From contig NZ_JAGHRC010000013.1 in NCBI RefSeq assembly GCF_017743975.1, positions 1 to 52,666 on the forward strand: 52,666 nt of DNA, given 5' to 3'. Shown here piece by piece: positions 35,683 through 45,099 of the stretch. The stretch's first letter is position 1. The number at the start of each line of letters is the position of its first letter. The DNA comes from Ruegeria sp. R14_0 (GTDB lineage Bacteria; Pseudomonadota; Alphaproteobacteria; Rhodobacterales; Rhodobacteraceae). The position numbers and the translations under genes were made by a program. The notes under the pieces were generated by a model, which worked only from the letters and a program-made list of their open reading frames with translations, was not told where the DNA came from and did no database searches.

Positions 35683-37071
35683 ATGTTCACCCAATCCAAT
35701 CTCGACGCATTCGAAGCACGGCTCGACGGCGCCATTCAGGACGACCCGGAAAATGGCGTGTTCCGCTGCCGCCGAGATATTTTCACCGACGAAGAGCTGT
35801 TCGAGCTTGAGATCAAGCACATCTTCGAAGGCAACTGGATTTACATGGCGCATGAAAGCCAGATCCCGAACCCGGGCGACTACTTTACTCTGACCATGGG
35901 CCGCACGCCTGTCGTCATCACCCGCGATAAAGACGGCGAGCTGCACGCGCTGGTCAACGCCTGTTCGCACCGTGGTGCGCAGCTCTGCCGCTTCAAGCGC
36001 CGCAACCAGAAAACCTTCACCTGTCCGTTCCACGGCTGGACATTCTCCAACACTGGCAAGCTCCTGAAGGTCAAGGATCCCAAGGGTGCAGGTTATCCTG
36101 AGCAGTTCAACAAGGACGGCTCCCATGACCTGACTAAAGTTGCCCGCTTCGAAAACTACCGTGGCTTCCTGTTCGGCTCCCTCAATGCCGATGTGAAGCC
36201 GCTGGAGGAGTACCTCGGCGAAGCACGCAAGATGGTCGACATGATCGTCGATCAGGCTGACGAAGGTCTCGAGGTGCTGCGCGGTTCGTCCACCTACACC
36301 TATGACGGCAACTGGAAGCTGCAGGCCGAAAACGGCGCTGACGGTTACCACGTCTCGGCCGTGCACTGGAACTACGTGGCCACGACGGCGCACCGTACCG
36401 ATGACGGCAAAGAAGACAACATCAAGGCAACCGACGCGTCCAAATGGGCGAAGCAGCGCGGTGGCTTCCACGCCTACGAGAATGGTCACATCCTGCTCTG
36501 GACGGAATGGGCCGACCCGACCAACCGCCCCGGCTATCCGCGTCTGGAGGAATGGACGGAGAAGTACGGCAAGACCAAGGCCGAATGGATGGTGGGAGTG
36601 CTGCGCAACCTCTGCCTCTATCCAAACGTCTTCCTGATGGACCAGTTCTCCAGCCAGATCCGCGTCTTCCGGCCCGTCTCGGTCGACAAGACCGAGGTCA
36701 CGATCTACTGCATCGCGCCGAAGGGCGAGAGCCAGGAAGCACGCACCCGACGCATCCGCCAGTACGAGGACTTCTTCAATGCCTCTGGCATGGCGACGCC
36801 GGATGATACCGAAGAATTCCGGGCCACACAGCGCGGCTATGCCGGTGCGGCACACGCCAAGTGGAACGACCTGACCCGCGGAGCAACCCAATGGATCGAA
36901 GGTCCCGATGAAGACGCCAAGGCCCTTGGCATCAACCCGGTTATGTCCGGTGCGCGCACTGAGGACGAAGGGCTCTTCGTCATCCAGCACAGCAACTGGT
37001 CCGAGCGGATGGGAGACGCCATCGCCAAGGAACGCGAAACCGCGCCTCAGGCGTCGGTCGCAGCCGAGTGA
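35683..37071 (+). CDS. benA: benzoate 1,2-dioxygenase, large subunit
   Basis: A 462-residue ring-hydroxylating dioxygenase alpha subunit. ATG 35683 follows GGAGGAGGATCACAG. The Rieske [2Fe-2S] ligands are CSHRGAQLC and CPFHGW (about nt 35962-36040). The mononuclear iron region is NGADGYHVSAVHWNY (about nt 36331-36375) with the conserved Asp and two His. Sequence blocks such as FEGNWIYMAHESQIPN and LKVKDPKGAGYPE closely resemble BenA rather than toluate or phthalate enzymes. With BenB and BenC it makes the cis-diol carboxylate from benzoate, O2 and NADH. Confidence 0.95.
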   Translation: MFTQSNLDAFEARLDGAIQDDPENGVFRCRRDIFTDEELFELEIKHIFEGNWIYMAHESQIPNPGDYFTLTMGRTPVVITRDKDGELHALVNACSHRGAQLCRFKRRNQKTFTCPFHGWTFSNTGKLLKVKDPKGAGYPEQFNKDGSHDLTKVARFENYRGFLFGSLNADVKPLEEYLGEARKMVDMIVDQADEGLEVLRGSSTYTYDGNWKLQAENGADGYHVSAVHWNYVATTAHRTDDGKEDNIKATDASKWAKQRGGFHAYENGHILLWTEWADPTNRPGYPRLEEWTEKYGKTKAEWMVGVLRNLCLYPNVFLMDQFSSQIRVFRPVSVDKTEVTIYCIAPKGESQEARTRRIRQYEDFFNASGMATPDDTEEFRATQRGYAGAAHAKWNDLTRGATQWIEGPDEDAKALGINPVMSGARTEDEGLFVIQHSNWSERMGDAIAKERETAPQASVAAE

Positions 37072-37083
37072 GGAGGAAAGAAC

Positions 37084-37608
37084 ATGACAACTGCGACTCT
37101 TGAACGCCCTGCAACCGATGTGATGAGCTTCGAAGACATCCAGGCCTTTCTCTTCGCGGAGGCCCGCGCTCTGGACGATCGCGACTGGGACACCTGGCTG
37201 ACATTCTACCACAAGGACTGTCCGTTCTGGATGCCCGCATGGGATGACTTCGACACGCTGACGGAGGATCCGCAGAACGAGATGTCCTTGATGTACTACC
37301 CCAACAAGCAGGGCATCGAGGACCGCGTATTCCGGATCAAGACCGACCGGTCGTCGGCGACCTCGCTGCCGGAGCCGCGCACGAACCACTATCTGTCGGG
37401 TATCGAAGTGCTGAGCCGCGAAGGTAGCGAAATCAAGCTGCGCTTCAACTGGCAAACGCTGAGCTACCGCTACGCCGAGACCGATACCCACTGGGGCACG
37501 TCGTTCTACTCGATCGACACCAGCGGGCCGAAGCCGCTGATCACCGATAAGAAGGTCGTCCTGAAGAACGATCACATCCACCACGTGATCGACGTCTATC
37601 ACACCTGA
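37084..37608 (+). CDS. benB: benzoate 1,2-dioxygenase, small subunit
   Basis: A 174-residue beta subunit of the ring-hydroxylating dioxygenase, of the family's normal size. It has the cystatin-like fold pattern: FLFAEARALDDRDWDTWLTFY near the N-terminus (cited as a run of two helices), then RTNHYLSGIEV and the LRFNWQTLSYRYAETDT strand. It begins 12 nt after the benA stop, with AGGAGGAAAGAAC before ATG 37084. It is structural, forming an alpha3beta3 complex with BenA. A short hairpin lies in the 73-nt gap before benC. Confidence 0.93.
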   Translation: MTTATLERPATDVMSFEDIQAFLFAEARALDDRDWDTWLTFYHKDCPFWMPAWDDFDTLTEDPQNEMSLMYYPNKQGIEDRVFRIKTDRSSATSLPEPRTNHYLSGIEVLSREGSEIKLRFNWQTLSYRYAETDTHWGTSFYSIDTSGPKPLITDKKVVLKNDHIHHVIDVYHT

Positions 37609-37637
37609 TCCCCGTTACTCCGGGAGCCTGAAGACCT

Positions 37638-37663
37638 CCGCGCATCTACGTCTGGGTGCGCGG
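37638..37663 (+). other. intercistronic hairpin between benB and benC
   Basis: 7-bp perfect arms (ccgcgca / tgcgcgg) with a 12-nt loop. No T-run follows, so it is probably an mRNA processing or stability element rather than a terminator. The benC ribosome binding site GGGAGGAG lies just after it. Confidence 0.45.
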
Positions 37664-37681
37664 ATAAGGGAGGAGCATGCC

Positions 37682-38704
37682 ATGACGACCTACAACGTTG
37701 CCCTGAATTTCGAAGATGGCGTCACACGCGTCATCCAGTGCGATGACGACGAGAAGGTAACCGATGCGGCCTTCCGTCAGAAGATCAACTTGCCGATGGA
37801 CTGCCGCGATGGCGTCTGCGGCACCTGCAAGTGCTTTGTCGAGAAGGGCGAGTACGAGCTGGAATTCTACATGGACGAGTCGATGAGCGACGAGGAGGCC
37901 GAAGAAGGCTACGCGCTCACCTGCCAGATGACCCCAGAAAGCGACTGCGTTGTGCGGGTTCCGGCCTCATCCGCCATCTGCAAGACCGCGCCCGAGGCAG
38001 TGGAAGCCGAAGTGCAGGGCGTTGACAAACTTTCCGAGACATCCTTCGGTCTGCGGGTGAATCTGGCCAAGCCAATCAACTTCCTGCCGGGCCAGTATGT
38101 GAACCTGACAGTCCCCGGTACGGACAAACACCGGTCCTATTCCTTTTCGTCCGCACCGGGTGCGCAGGAAGCAACATTCCTGATCCGCAACCTGCCCGGC
38201 GGTGTCATGAGCACCTATCTTGGCGAGCAGGCGAAGCCCGGCGACGCTCTGACTGCAACCGGTCCGATGGGTGCCTTTTACCTGCGGCCAATCGAGCGCA
38301 CGCAGGTTTGGCTCGCCGGTGGCACCGGTCTGGCGCCGTTCCTCTCCATGCTGGAACAAGTGGCTGAGCAGGGAGCAGAGCACCCGATCACGCTCTACTA
38401 TGCCGTGACGCGCGCCGCTGACCTCGTGGAACTGGATCGCGTTAGCGCGCTTGCTGAAAAGATCGGCAACGTCACCGTGATCACCATTCTGGCCGCCGAA
38501 GAAGACGCGCATGAGCGCAAGGGGTTCGTGACCGATCACCTCAGCGGCGATGACCTGTCGGGCGGCGATTGCGACGTCTACCTGTGCGGCCCGCCGCCTA
38601 TGGTCGATGCCGTGCGCGCGCATTTCGGGAAACTGGGCGTCGAGCCCACGAATTTCTACTACGAGAAATTCAACCCCACCGAAGAGAAGGCCGAAGCGGC
38701 ATGA
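37682..38704 (+). CDS. benC: benzoate dioxygenase electron-transfer component
   Basis: A 340-residue NADH-dependent reductase. The N-terminal plant-type ferredoxin domain has CRDGVCGTCKC plus a later cysteine in YALTCQM (about residues 41-83). The FAD-binding domain shows RSYSFSSAPG, and the NADH domain GGTGLAPFLSML and VYLCGPPPMVDAV. It passes electrons from NADH through FAD and the iron-sulfur cluster to BenA. The stop overlaps the benD start (ATGA, 38701-38704). Confidence 0.95.
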   Translation: MTTYNVALNFEDGVTRVIQCDDDEKVTDAAFRQKINLPMDCRDGVCGTCKCFVEKGEYELEFYMDESMSDEEAEEGYALTCQMTPESDCVVRVPASSAICKTAPEAVEAEVQGVDKLSETSFGLRVNLAKPINFLPGQYVNLTVPGTDKHRSYSFSSAPGAQEATFLIRNLPGGVMSTYLGEQAKPGDALTATGPMGAFYLRPIERTQVWLAGGTGLAPFLSMLEQVAEQGAEHPITLYYAVTRAADLVELDRVSALAEKIGNVTVITILAAEEDAHERKGFVTDHLSGDDLSGGDCDVYLCGPPPMVDAVRAHFGKLGVEPTNFYYEKFNPTEEKAEAA

Positions 38705-39480
38705 CAGGCCGTTTCGACAACAAGGTGATGGTCGTCACCGGCGCGGCACAAGGTATCGGCCGCCGCGTCGCCGAACGAGCGGCAAGCGAAGGCGCACGGG
38801 TTCTGATCGTGGACCGCTCGCCCGCACGCAAAGACGTCGTCGCGGCGATCCGCGAAGCGGGGGGCGAGGTCGAGGCGATCTCGGTTAACCTCGAGACGTG
38901 GAGTGGCTGCGACAAGGCCATCGGCAAGGCCGTGGATCTCTGGGGCCGCATCGACATCCTGATCAACAACGTCGGTGGCACGATCTGGGCCAAACCGTTT
39001 GAGCATTACGAGCCCAAGCAGATCGACGCAGAAGTGCGCCGTTCGCTGTTCCCGACACTCTACTGCTGCCGCGCCGCCATTGAACGGATGCTACCGCAAG
39101 GTAAGGGCACCATCGTCAATGTGTCTTCCATTGCGACCCGCGGACTGAACCGCGTGCCCTACGCAGCAGCGAAGGGCGGCGTGAACGCGCTCACGGCTAG
39201 CCTGTCTTGGGAAGTTGCCGAACGCGGGATCCGCGTCGTTGCAACCGCACCGGGCGGAACCGAAGCCCCGCCGCGGGTCGTACCGCGCAACCCCAATGCC
39301 GAAGAAGAACAACGCGAAGACTGGTACCAGACCATCGTCGACCAGACGATCCAGTCCTCGTTCATGAAAAGATATGGAACGCTCGACGAGCAGGCAGGTC
39401 CCATCCTGTTTCTGGCGTCGGACGAAGCCTCATACATCACCGGTGTCACAGTCCCGGTGGGTGGGGGCGACTTAGGCTAG
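38701..39480 (+). CDS. benD: benzoate diol (DHB) dehydrogenase
   Basis: A 259-residue short-chain dehydrogenase, coupled to benC. The NAD-binding motif is TGAAQGIGR (residues about 14-22). NNVGG follows, and the catalytic YAAAKGG (Tyr-x3-Lys) lies at about nt 39162-39182. It oxidises and decarboxylates 1,6-dihydroxycyclohexa-2,4-diene-1-carboxylate to catechol. Length and order (benABCD) match the canonical operon. Transporter genes follow in the same direction, 41 nt downstream. Confidence 0.93.
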   Translation: MTGRFDNKVMVVTGAAQGIGRRVAERAASEGARVLIVDRSPARKDVVAAIREAGGEVEAISVNLETWSGCDKAIGKAVDLWGRIDILINNVGGTIWAKPFEHYEPKQIDAEVRRSLFPTLYCCRAAIERMLPQGKGTIVNVSSIATRGLNRVPYAAAKGGVNALTASLSWEVAERGIRVVATAPGGTEAPPRVVPRNPNAEEEQREDWYQTIVDQTIQSSFMKRYGTLDEQAGPILFLASDEASYITGVTVPVGGGDLG

Positions 39481-39521
39481 GCCCTGAGGAGGGGTCGTTA
39501 ACCAACTGGAGGAGATACAAA

Positions 39522-40697
39522 ATGAAACGCGCAATCCTGGCGGCCCTTGGGTTCGCCACCAGCTTCGCTGTGCCTGCTGTGGCAGAAGAAGAGATCAAGG
39601 TGGGCCTTCTGCTCCCGTTCTCGGGTGTATATGCGTCGCTCGGAAATGAAATTGAGACCGGGTTCAACCTCGGTCTGCAACAGTTCGGTTCCGAGACTGG
39701 TGCAACCTTTGAGATCGCCCGTGAAGACACCGAGGTGAAGCCGCCTGTCGCACTTGGCAAAGCCAAGAAACTGATCCTACAGGACCAGGTCGATGTCATG
39801 GTCGGGATCGTCAGTTCCGGTGTTCTGGGTGCGGTGCGTGACATGGTGCATGGCGCAGGTGTGCCACTGATCGTTGCTAATGCCGGCAATGATGCAGCGA
39901 CTGGCGGGTCTTGTTCACCCTACATCACGCGGATGTCGTTTTCCAACGGCCAGATCAACCGTCCGATGGGCACCTGGATGGCCGAGCAGGGTGTGAAGAA
40001 GGTGTTCACGCTTGCGCCTGACTATGCTGCCGGTCGCCAGATGATCGACGCCTTCACCGAGACCTTCACCGCCGCAGGCGGCGAGATCGTCGGGCAGGAA
40101 TTCACGCCGTTCCAAAAGACGCAGGACTTCGGTCCCTACCCCGCCCCTGCCAAGGCCAGCGGTGCGGATGCGGTCTACGTTTTCTATGCAGGCGGCGAGG
40201 CGATTTCCTTCGTCAAGCAATATGACAGCTTTGGCCTGAAAGCTGACCTTCCCCTTTATGGCTCGGGCTTCCTGACCTCGCCGCTTTATGTGAACGCACA
40301 GGGCGAGGCTGCCGAAGGCGTCATCACAGCGCTTCACTACGCGCCGACCATCAACAGCGAGGCGAACGCCGCTTTCGTGGCCGCGTTCACCGAGGAAACC
40401 GGCCGCGCGCCGTCGGAATTCGCCGTCCAAGGTTACGATGCGGCTCGCGCGCTGATTGAGGCAACAAAAACCGGCGCAAATGACCGTGCATCTTTGGCGA
40501 CTGCCCTGCGCCAGGTCAGCTTTGAGGGGCCGCGCGGTCAGCTCTCCATCGACCCCGCAACCAACAACATCATCCAGCCCGTCTATGTCTACGAAACCGT
40601 CGCTGGTGAAGGTGGGCTGACGCAGAAGGTCCTAGCTCAGCTTCCCGCGGAAGCCGACGCGACCAATGGCTGCGAGATGGCACCCGACTCCAACTGA
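39522..40697 (+). CDS. ABC transporter substrate-binding protein (branched-chain amino acid/aromatic type)
   Basis: A 391-residue periplasmic binding protein of the Leu/Ile/Val family. ATG 39522 follows GGAGGAGATACAAA. A signal peptide covers about residues 1-21 (MKRAILAALG, then FAVPAVA before EEEIKVG). The binding fold shows IKVGLLLPFSGVYASLGNEI, quoted as one strand-loop, and INRPMGTWMAEQ. Members of this group often bind benzoate or other aromatic acids when located beside ben genes. A benzoate substrate is inferred from the operon. Confidence 0.88.
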   Translation: MKRAILAALGFATSFAVPAVAEEEIKVGLLLPFSGVYASLGNEIETGFNLGLQQFGSETGATFEIAREDTEVKPPVALGKAKKLILQDQVDVMVGIVSSGVLGAVRDMVHGAGVPLIVANAGNDAATGGSCSPYITRMSFSNGQINRPMGTWMAEQGVKKVFTLAPDYAAGRQMIDAFTETFTAAGGEIVGQEFTPFQKTQDFGPYPAPAKASGADAVYVFYAGGEAISFVKQYDSFGLKADLPLYGSGFLTSPLYVNAQGEAAEGVITALHYAPTINSEANAAFVAAFTEETGRAPSEFAVQGYDAARALIEATKTGANDRASLATALRQVSFEGPRGQLSIDPATNNIIQPVYVYETVAGEGGLTQKVLAQLPAEADATNGCEMAPDSN

Positions 40698-40704
40698 CCA
40701 ATCT

Positions 40705-40732
40705 GTCCCGGCCGCTCGCCTGCGGCCGGGAC
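40705..40732 (+). other. strong hairpin between binding-protein and permease genes
   Basis: Perfect 10-bp stem (gtcccggccg / cggccgggac) and 8-nt loop in the 60-nt gap. No T-run. Such hairpins commonly protect the upstream mRNA, giving more binding protein than permease. Confidence 0.55.
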
Positions 40733-40757
40733 ATAACGTCCGAGGAGGACTTAGCTC

Positions 40758-41627
40758 ATGGCACATGATCTTGGATTCTGGACCCTTCAGGCGCTCAACG
40801 CCCTGCAATTGTCCATGCTTCTGTTTCTTCTTTCCATCGGCCTGACGGTCATCTTCGGGCTGATGCACTTCGTGAACCTCGCGCATGGCTCGCTTTATGC
40901 TCTTGGCGCGTATTTCGCTGCCTCGCTGGCTGCCGTGGGCGGCTACTGGATGGGGTTCTTTCTGGCGCCCGTGGCGGTCGCCGGGGTGGGGATCCTCCTC
41001 TATTCCGGCCTCATAAAGCGCATGCGGAAATCGGGGCCCATGGCACAGGTTCTCGTCACCTTCGGGCTGATCTTTGTCCTGCTCGATCTGACTCGCATCT
41101 TCTGGGGAGATCTGGCTCTCGCCATCGACGTACCCACGCTGCTTGGCGGTCGTCTGACCTTCCTTGGTGTCGAGTATCCGACCTACCGGTTGTTCATCAT
41201 CGTTCTGGGTCTCGCCATCTTCGGCGCACTGGCCTTCGTGCTCAGCCGCACCCAGATCGGCGCAATGATCCGTGCCGGTGTCGATAACGATGCCATGGCG
41301 GCCTGTCTGGGCATCAATGTGGAACGGCTGTTCTTCATCGTCTTCTGTCTGGGCTGTGCCCTTGCGGGCCTGGCCGGGGCCGTCGCGGCACCGCTTCTCA
41401 GTGTGACGCCCGACATGGGTCTGCAGATCCTGATCCCGACTCTGATCGTGATCGTGATCGGTGGTCTCGGCTCCCTCAAGGGCGCCATCGCCGGATCACT
41501 GATCTATGGCTTTGTGCAGACTTTCGGTGCGGTTCTGGCCCCGCAACTGGCCTCTGTTCTCATCTACGCGCTTTTGGCTGCGGTCCTTGTGATCAAGCCA
41601 GAGGGCCTCTTTCCAGCGAAAGGATAA
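40758..41627 (+). CDS. ABC transporter permease, LivH type
   Basis: A 289-residue inner-membrane permease with about eight hydrophobic helices. Typical LivH blocks are GLTVIFGLMHFVNLAHGSLY near the N-terminus (one helix plus loop), GAMIRAGVDNDAMAACLGIN in the cytoplasmic coupling loop and VIGGLGSLKGAIAGSLI near the end. It pairs with the LivM-type permease that starts 4 nt later. Part of the presumed benzoate importer. Confidence 0.92.
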   Translation: MAHDLGFWTLQALNALQLSMLLFLLSIGLTVIFGLMHFVNLAHGSLYALGAYFAASLAAVGGYWMGFFLAPVAVAGVGILLYSGLIKRMRKSGPMAQVLVTFGLIFVLLDLTRIFWGDLALAIDVPTLLGGRLTFLGVEYPTYRLFIIVLGLAIFGALAFVLSRTQIGAMIRAGVDNDAMAACLGINVERLFFIVFCLGCALAGLAGAVAAPLLSVTPDMGLQILIPTLIVIVIGGLGSLKGAIAGSLIYGFVQTFGAVLAPQLASVLIYALLAAVLVIKPEGLFPAKG

Positions 41628-41631
41628 GACG

Positions 41632-42636
41632 ATGTTTCGCCACAACACTCTTCGTTACACCGCTCTGGTCCTGCTCGCAGCCGGTGCCCTCTTTCAGGCT
41701 TTCACGGCTGAATATTTCGGTCTGGAGATCCTGACAGAGATCCTGATCCTTGCCATGCTGGTTCTGGCGCTCGACATCGTTGCGGGCTTCGGTGGCATGG
41801 TCTCGCTCTGCCATGGCGCTCTGATGGGGGTCGGGGCCTATGCCTACGCAGTCCTGTCGACCAAGGCGGGGATCGCACTGCCCGTTGCCATGGCGGGCAG
41901 TATCGCGCTGACCGGCGCGGCTGCCTGGGTCATCGGCGCCATCGGGTCGCGCAGCCATGGTATCTATTTCATCATGGCGACACTCGCTTTCGGGCAATTG
42001 GCCTATTCCTACGTATTCGAGGCGCCGCTCTTTGGCGGCGACGATGGGTTGGGCGGCATATCCCGGCTGGACTTGAGCTTGATTGGCGTCGATCTGAACA
42101 ACAGTCGCAGCTTTGCTCTCTTCTGTCTGGCCACTCTCGGGGCGGTCTACGGTGCTTCTGTACTGATCCTCCGATCCGGTCTTGGCCGCTCGCTCACCGG
42201 TGTCATGCACAATGAGCAGCGGATGCGCGCGCTTGGCCTGACGGTCTGGCGTGTAAAGGCCGATGTGTTCGGACTGTCCGGCATGATCGCAGGCCTCGCC
42301 GGTGCGCTAGCCGCACAACACATCATGTACATCTCCCCGGGTCTGCTCAGCTGGACGGTCTCGGGCGAAGCACTGGTTGTGGTGATCCTTGGTGGTCTTG
42401 GAACGCTTGTCGGACCGGTGATCGGAGCAGCCGCCTTTGTTGTCCTGAAACATGAACTGAGCTCGGTCACGACCTATTGGCACCTCGTTGTCGGTGTCAT
42501 CCTGATCGCCGTCGTGATGAGCCGCGCCAATGGCATCTTCGGCTGGATCGAGGCCCGCTGGGGCGGCGTATTCGACCGCCGTCTCGCCGATGCGACCCGC
42601 AAACAGGAGCCTGAGGAGGTGTTGACCGATGCTTGA
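41632..42636 (+). CDS. ABC transporter permease, LivM type
   Basis: A 334-residue inner-membrane permease with about nine to ten helices. LivM blocks are VAGFGGMVSLCHGALMGVGAY early on, the coupling loop MHNEQRMRALGL, and ILGGLGTLVGPVIGAAAF near the C-terminus. It overlaps the next ATPase gene by 8 nt. It forms a heterodimeric channel with the LivH-type subunit. Confidence 0.92.
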   Translation: MFRHNTLRYTALVLLAAGALFQAFTAEYFGLEILTEILILAMLVLALDIVAGFGGMVSLCHGALMGVGAYAYAVLSTKAGIALPVAMAGSIALTGAAAWVIGAIGSRSHGIYFIMATLAFGQLAYSYVFEAPLFGGDDGLGGISRLDLSLIGVDLNNSRSFALFCLATLGAVYGASVLILRSGLGRSLTGVMHNEQRMRALGLTVWRVKADVFGLSGMIAGLAGALAAQHIMYISPGLLSWTVSGEALVVVILGGLGTLVGPVIGAAAFVVLKHELSSVTTYWHLVVGVILIAVVMSRANGIFGWIEARWGGVFDRRLADATRKQEPEEVLTDA

Positions 42637-43364
42637 GACACGTAATCTGGACAAAAGTTTTGGCGCCGTTCACGTCACGCGCGATGTGTCGCTAAAGCTG
42701 GAACGTGGCGAGCGCCGGGTGATCTTGGGGCCGAACGGGGCGGGCAAGACGACGCTCTTCAACCAGCTTGTCGGCGAGCTGACCCCAGACAGCGGATCGG
42801 TGCATCTCGCCGGTGAAGATGTCACAGCACTTCCCGTTGCCAAACGCGCCCGTCGTGGGCTTTCGCGGAGCTACCAGAAGAACACGTTGTTCGATGGTCT
42901 GACGGTCGAGGAAAACCTTGGGCTTGCGGCGGCAGTCCACACCGGCAATGCGACGCAGCTTTGGTCGGACAGCCTGGCAAAACCCGAAGTCCGTGAGATC
43001 GTGGAGGAGGTGGCAAGCCAGGTGAACCTGATGCCTTTCATCCACGCGAAAGTGTCCGAGATCAGCTATGGCGTGCGTCGCCAGCTTGAAGTCGGTGTGG
43101 CGCTGGCCACGCGGCCGCTGGTTCTGCTGATGGACGAACCGACCAGCGGCGTCGGGCCGGAAATGTCGAAAGGCTTTCACGACCTGCTGGCGGGCCTGCC
43201 CCGCGACCTGACCATGCTGATCATCGAGCATGACATGGACCTTGCGTTTGACGTGGCCAACACGATCACGGTGCTGAACTACGGCGAAGTGGTCTTTGAT
43301 GGTCTGCCCGAAGAGGCACGCGGGTCGAGCCTGCTCAAGGAAATCTATCTGGGGAGCTGGGAAG

Positions 43365-43372
<8 letters not shown>
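42629..43372 (+). CDS. ABC transporter ATPase, LivG type
   Basis: A 247-residue ABC ATPase. Walker A is GPNGAGKTT (about nt 42730-42756). The signature segment reads ISYGVRRQLEVG, a LivG-type variant of LSGGQ, and Walker B is LLMDEPTSG, followed by the EHDMDLAF switch. Start overlaps the LivM-type gene. One of two ATPases energising the importer. Confidence 0.93.
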
Positions 43373-44063
<691 letters not shown>

Positions 44064-44096
44064 AATCTGCGTGCAGGGCCAACGCGCTTTGCACCT

Positions 44097-44999
44097 TCAC
44101 CCCTTTTTGACAGGGCTCTTTCGCGCGACTTTCTGCGCGATGTTAACGAAATTCTTGACGTGAACGCCCTGTTCATCGAGGCGGTAATTGACCGAGAGTT
44201 CAGTTCGCGCGATCTCGGGTTCGATATTGAGAAACTTCATACCCTTGCGCGGCGCATTGGCGACGGATTCTGGGACAATGCACACGCCTTCACCGACCGC
44301 AACAAGACTGAGGGCGGTTTGCAGATCCATACACCAGATGCGCAGGGGCGCCTCGAATCCCGCATCCTCAACCGCCTTGAGAACCATGTCGGCATAGCTG
44401 GGCCTGGGGCGTTCGGGATAGAGGATCAAATGGTGGGTCATCAGCCGTTCGAGCTTGGCCACTGTCCGAGTTCCCGTATCGACGATGTCAGGTAAGGCGA
44501 GGATCAGCTTTTCTTCAACCAAATGCTTTGACAGGAACTCGGGATCCTTCAGGGTTGGGCGCGCAAATACAACGTCCAGTTCCCGTGACACCAGGGACCG
44601 GTGCAGTTCGGCGTTGTTCATCGGGATCAGACTTAGGTTCACGTCCGGGTAATTCGCCCGATACGATCTGATGATGTTTGGCAGAATTCCGTATGTGGCA
44701 GAGCCGACGAACCCAATCCTGAGTCGTCCTTCCGCCCCTTGTCCCAGCCGACGCACTTCCAGTTGCGTGTCTTCAAGCTCTGCGAGGATTGTCTTGCCGC
44801 GCTTCAGCAACCGCTCACCTGCTTGTGTCAGGGTGATCGTGCTCCGGCCCCTGTTGAACAGGATTGCGCCGAGGTCTTCCTCGAGCTGCTTGATCTGACG
44901 GCTGAGCGGGGGTTGCGCCATATCGAGGCGTTCTGCGGCGCGCCCGAAATGCAGCTCCTCTGCCACTGCAATGAAATAGGTCAGCTGTTTGAAATTCAT
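44097..44999 (-). CDS. LysR-family regulator of the ben/cat genes
   Basis: A 300-residue LysR-type activator. The N-terminal helix-turn-helix is standard (MNFKQLTYFIAVAEELHFGR, then AAERLDMAQPPLSRQIKQLE), as in CatR/BenM. The effector domain shows RIGFVGSATYGILPNIIRSY, followed by LSLIPMNNAEL. Those proteins respond to cis,cis-muconate and benzoate. GGGAGGA is 9 nt before ATG 44999. As the only regulator between the two catabolic operons it probably controls both. Inverted GGTAT/ATACC motifs upstream of the catA gene are candidate sites. Confidence 0.88.
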   Translation of the reverse strand: MNFKQLTYFIAVAEELHFGRAAERLDMAQPPLSRQIKQLEEDLGAILFNRGRSTITLTQAGERLLKRGKTILAELEDTQLEVRRLGQGAEGRLRIGFVGSATYGILPNIIRSYRANYPDVNLSLIPMNNAELHRSLVSRELDVVFARPTLKDPEFLSKHLVEEKLILALPDIVDTGTRTVAKLERLMTHHLILYPERPRPSYADMVLKAVEDAGFEAPLRIWCMDLQTALSLVAVGEGVCIVPESVANAPRKGMKFLNIEPEIARTELSVNYRLDEQGVHVKNFVNIAQKVARKSPVKKG

Positions 45000-45045
45000 T
45001 TTCGCCGTCCTCCCAAGAACTTACGATATTCTATACCTCTAAACG

Positions 45046-45076
45046 AAAAAAAAAAGGCCCCCGTCTTGCGGGGGCC
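45046..45076 (-). terminator. rho-independent terminator of catA
   Basis: On the minus strand, an 8-bp GC stem (ggcccccg / cgggggcc, 5-nt loop) is followed by ten T residues. It is the clearest terminator in the window and separates catA from the lysR gene downstream on the same strand. Confidence 0.9.
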
Positions 45077-45099
45077 AGTCTTCAGGGAGGTATCGGGGA

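Noticed and set aside
35677..37602. 641-codon open frame on the minus strand
   Set aside because: It lies antisense to benA and benB, has no recognisable protein blocks, and is explained by GC-rich codon usage of the real genes.
39207..39521. Upstream extension of the binding-protein gene
   Set aside because: It would overlap benD in another frame and would bury the signal peptide; ATG 39522 has a perfect ribosome binding site.
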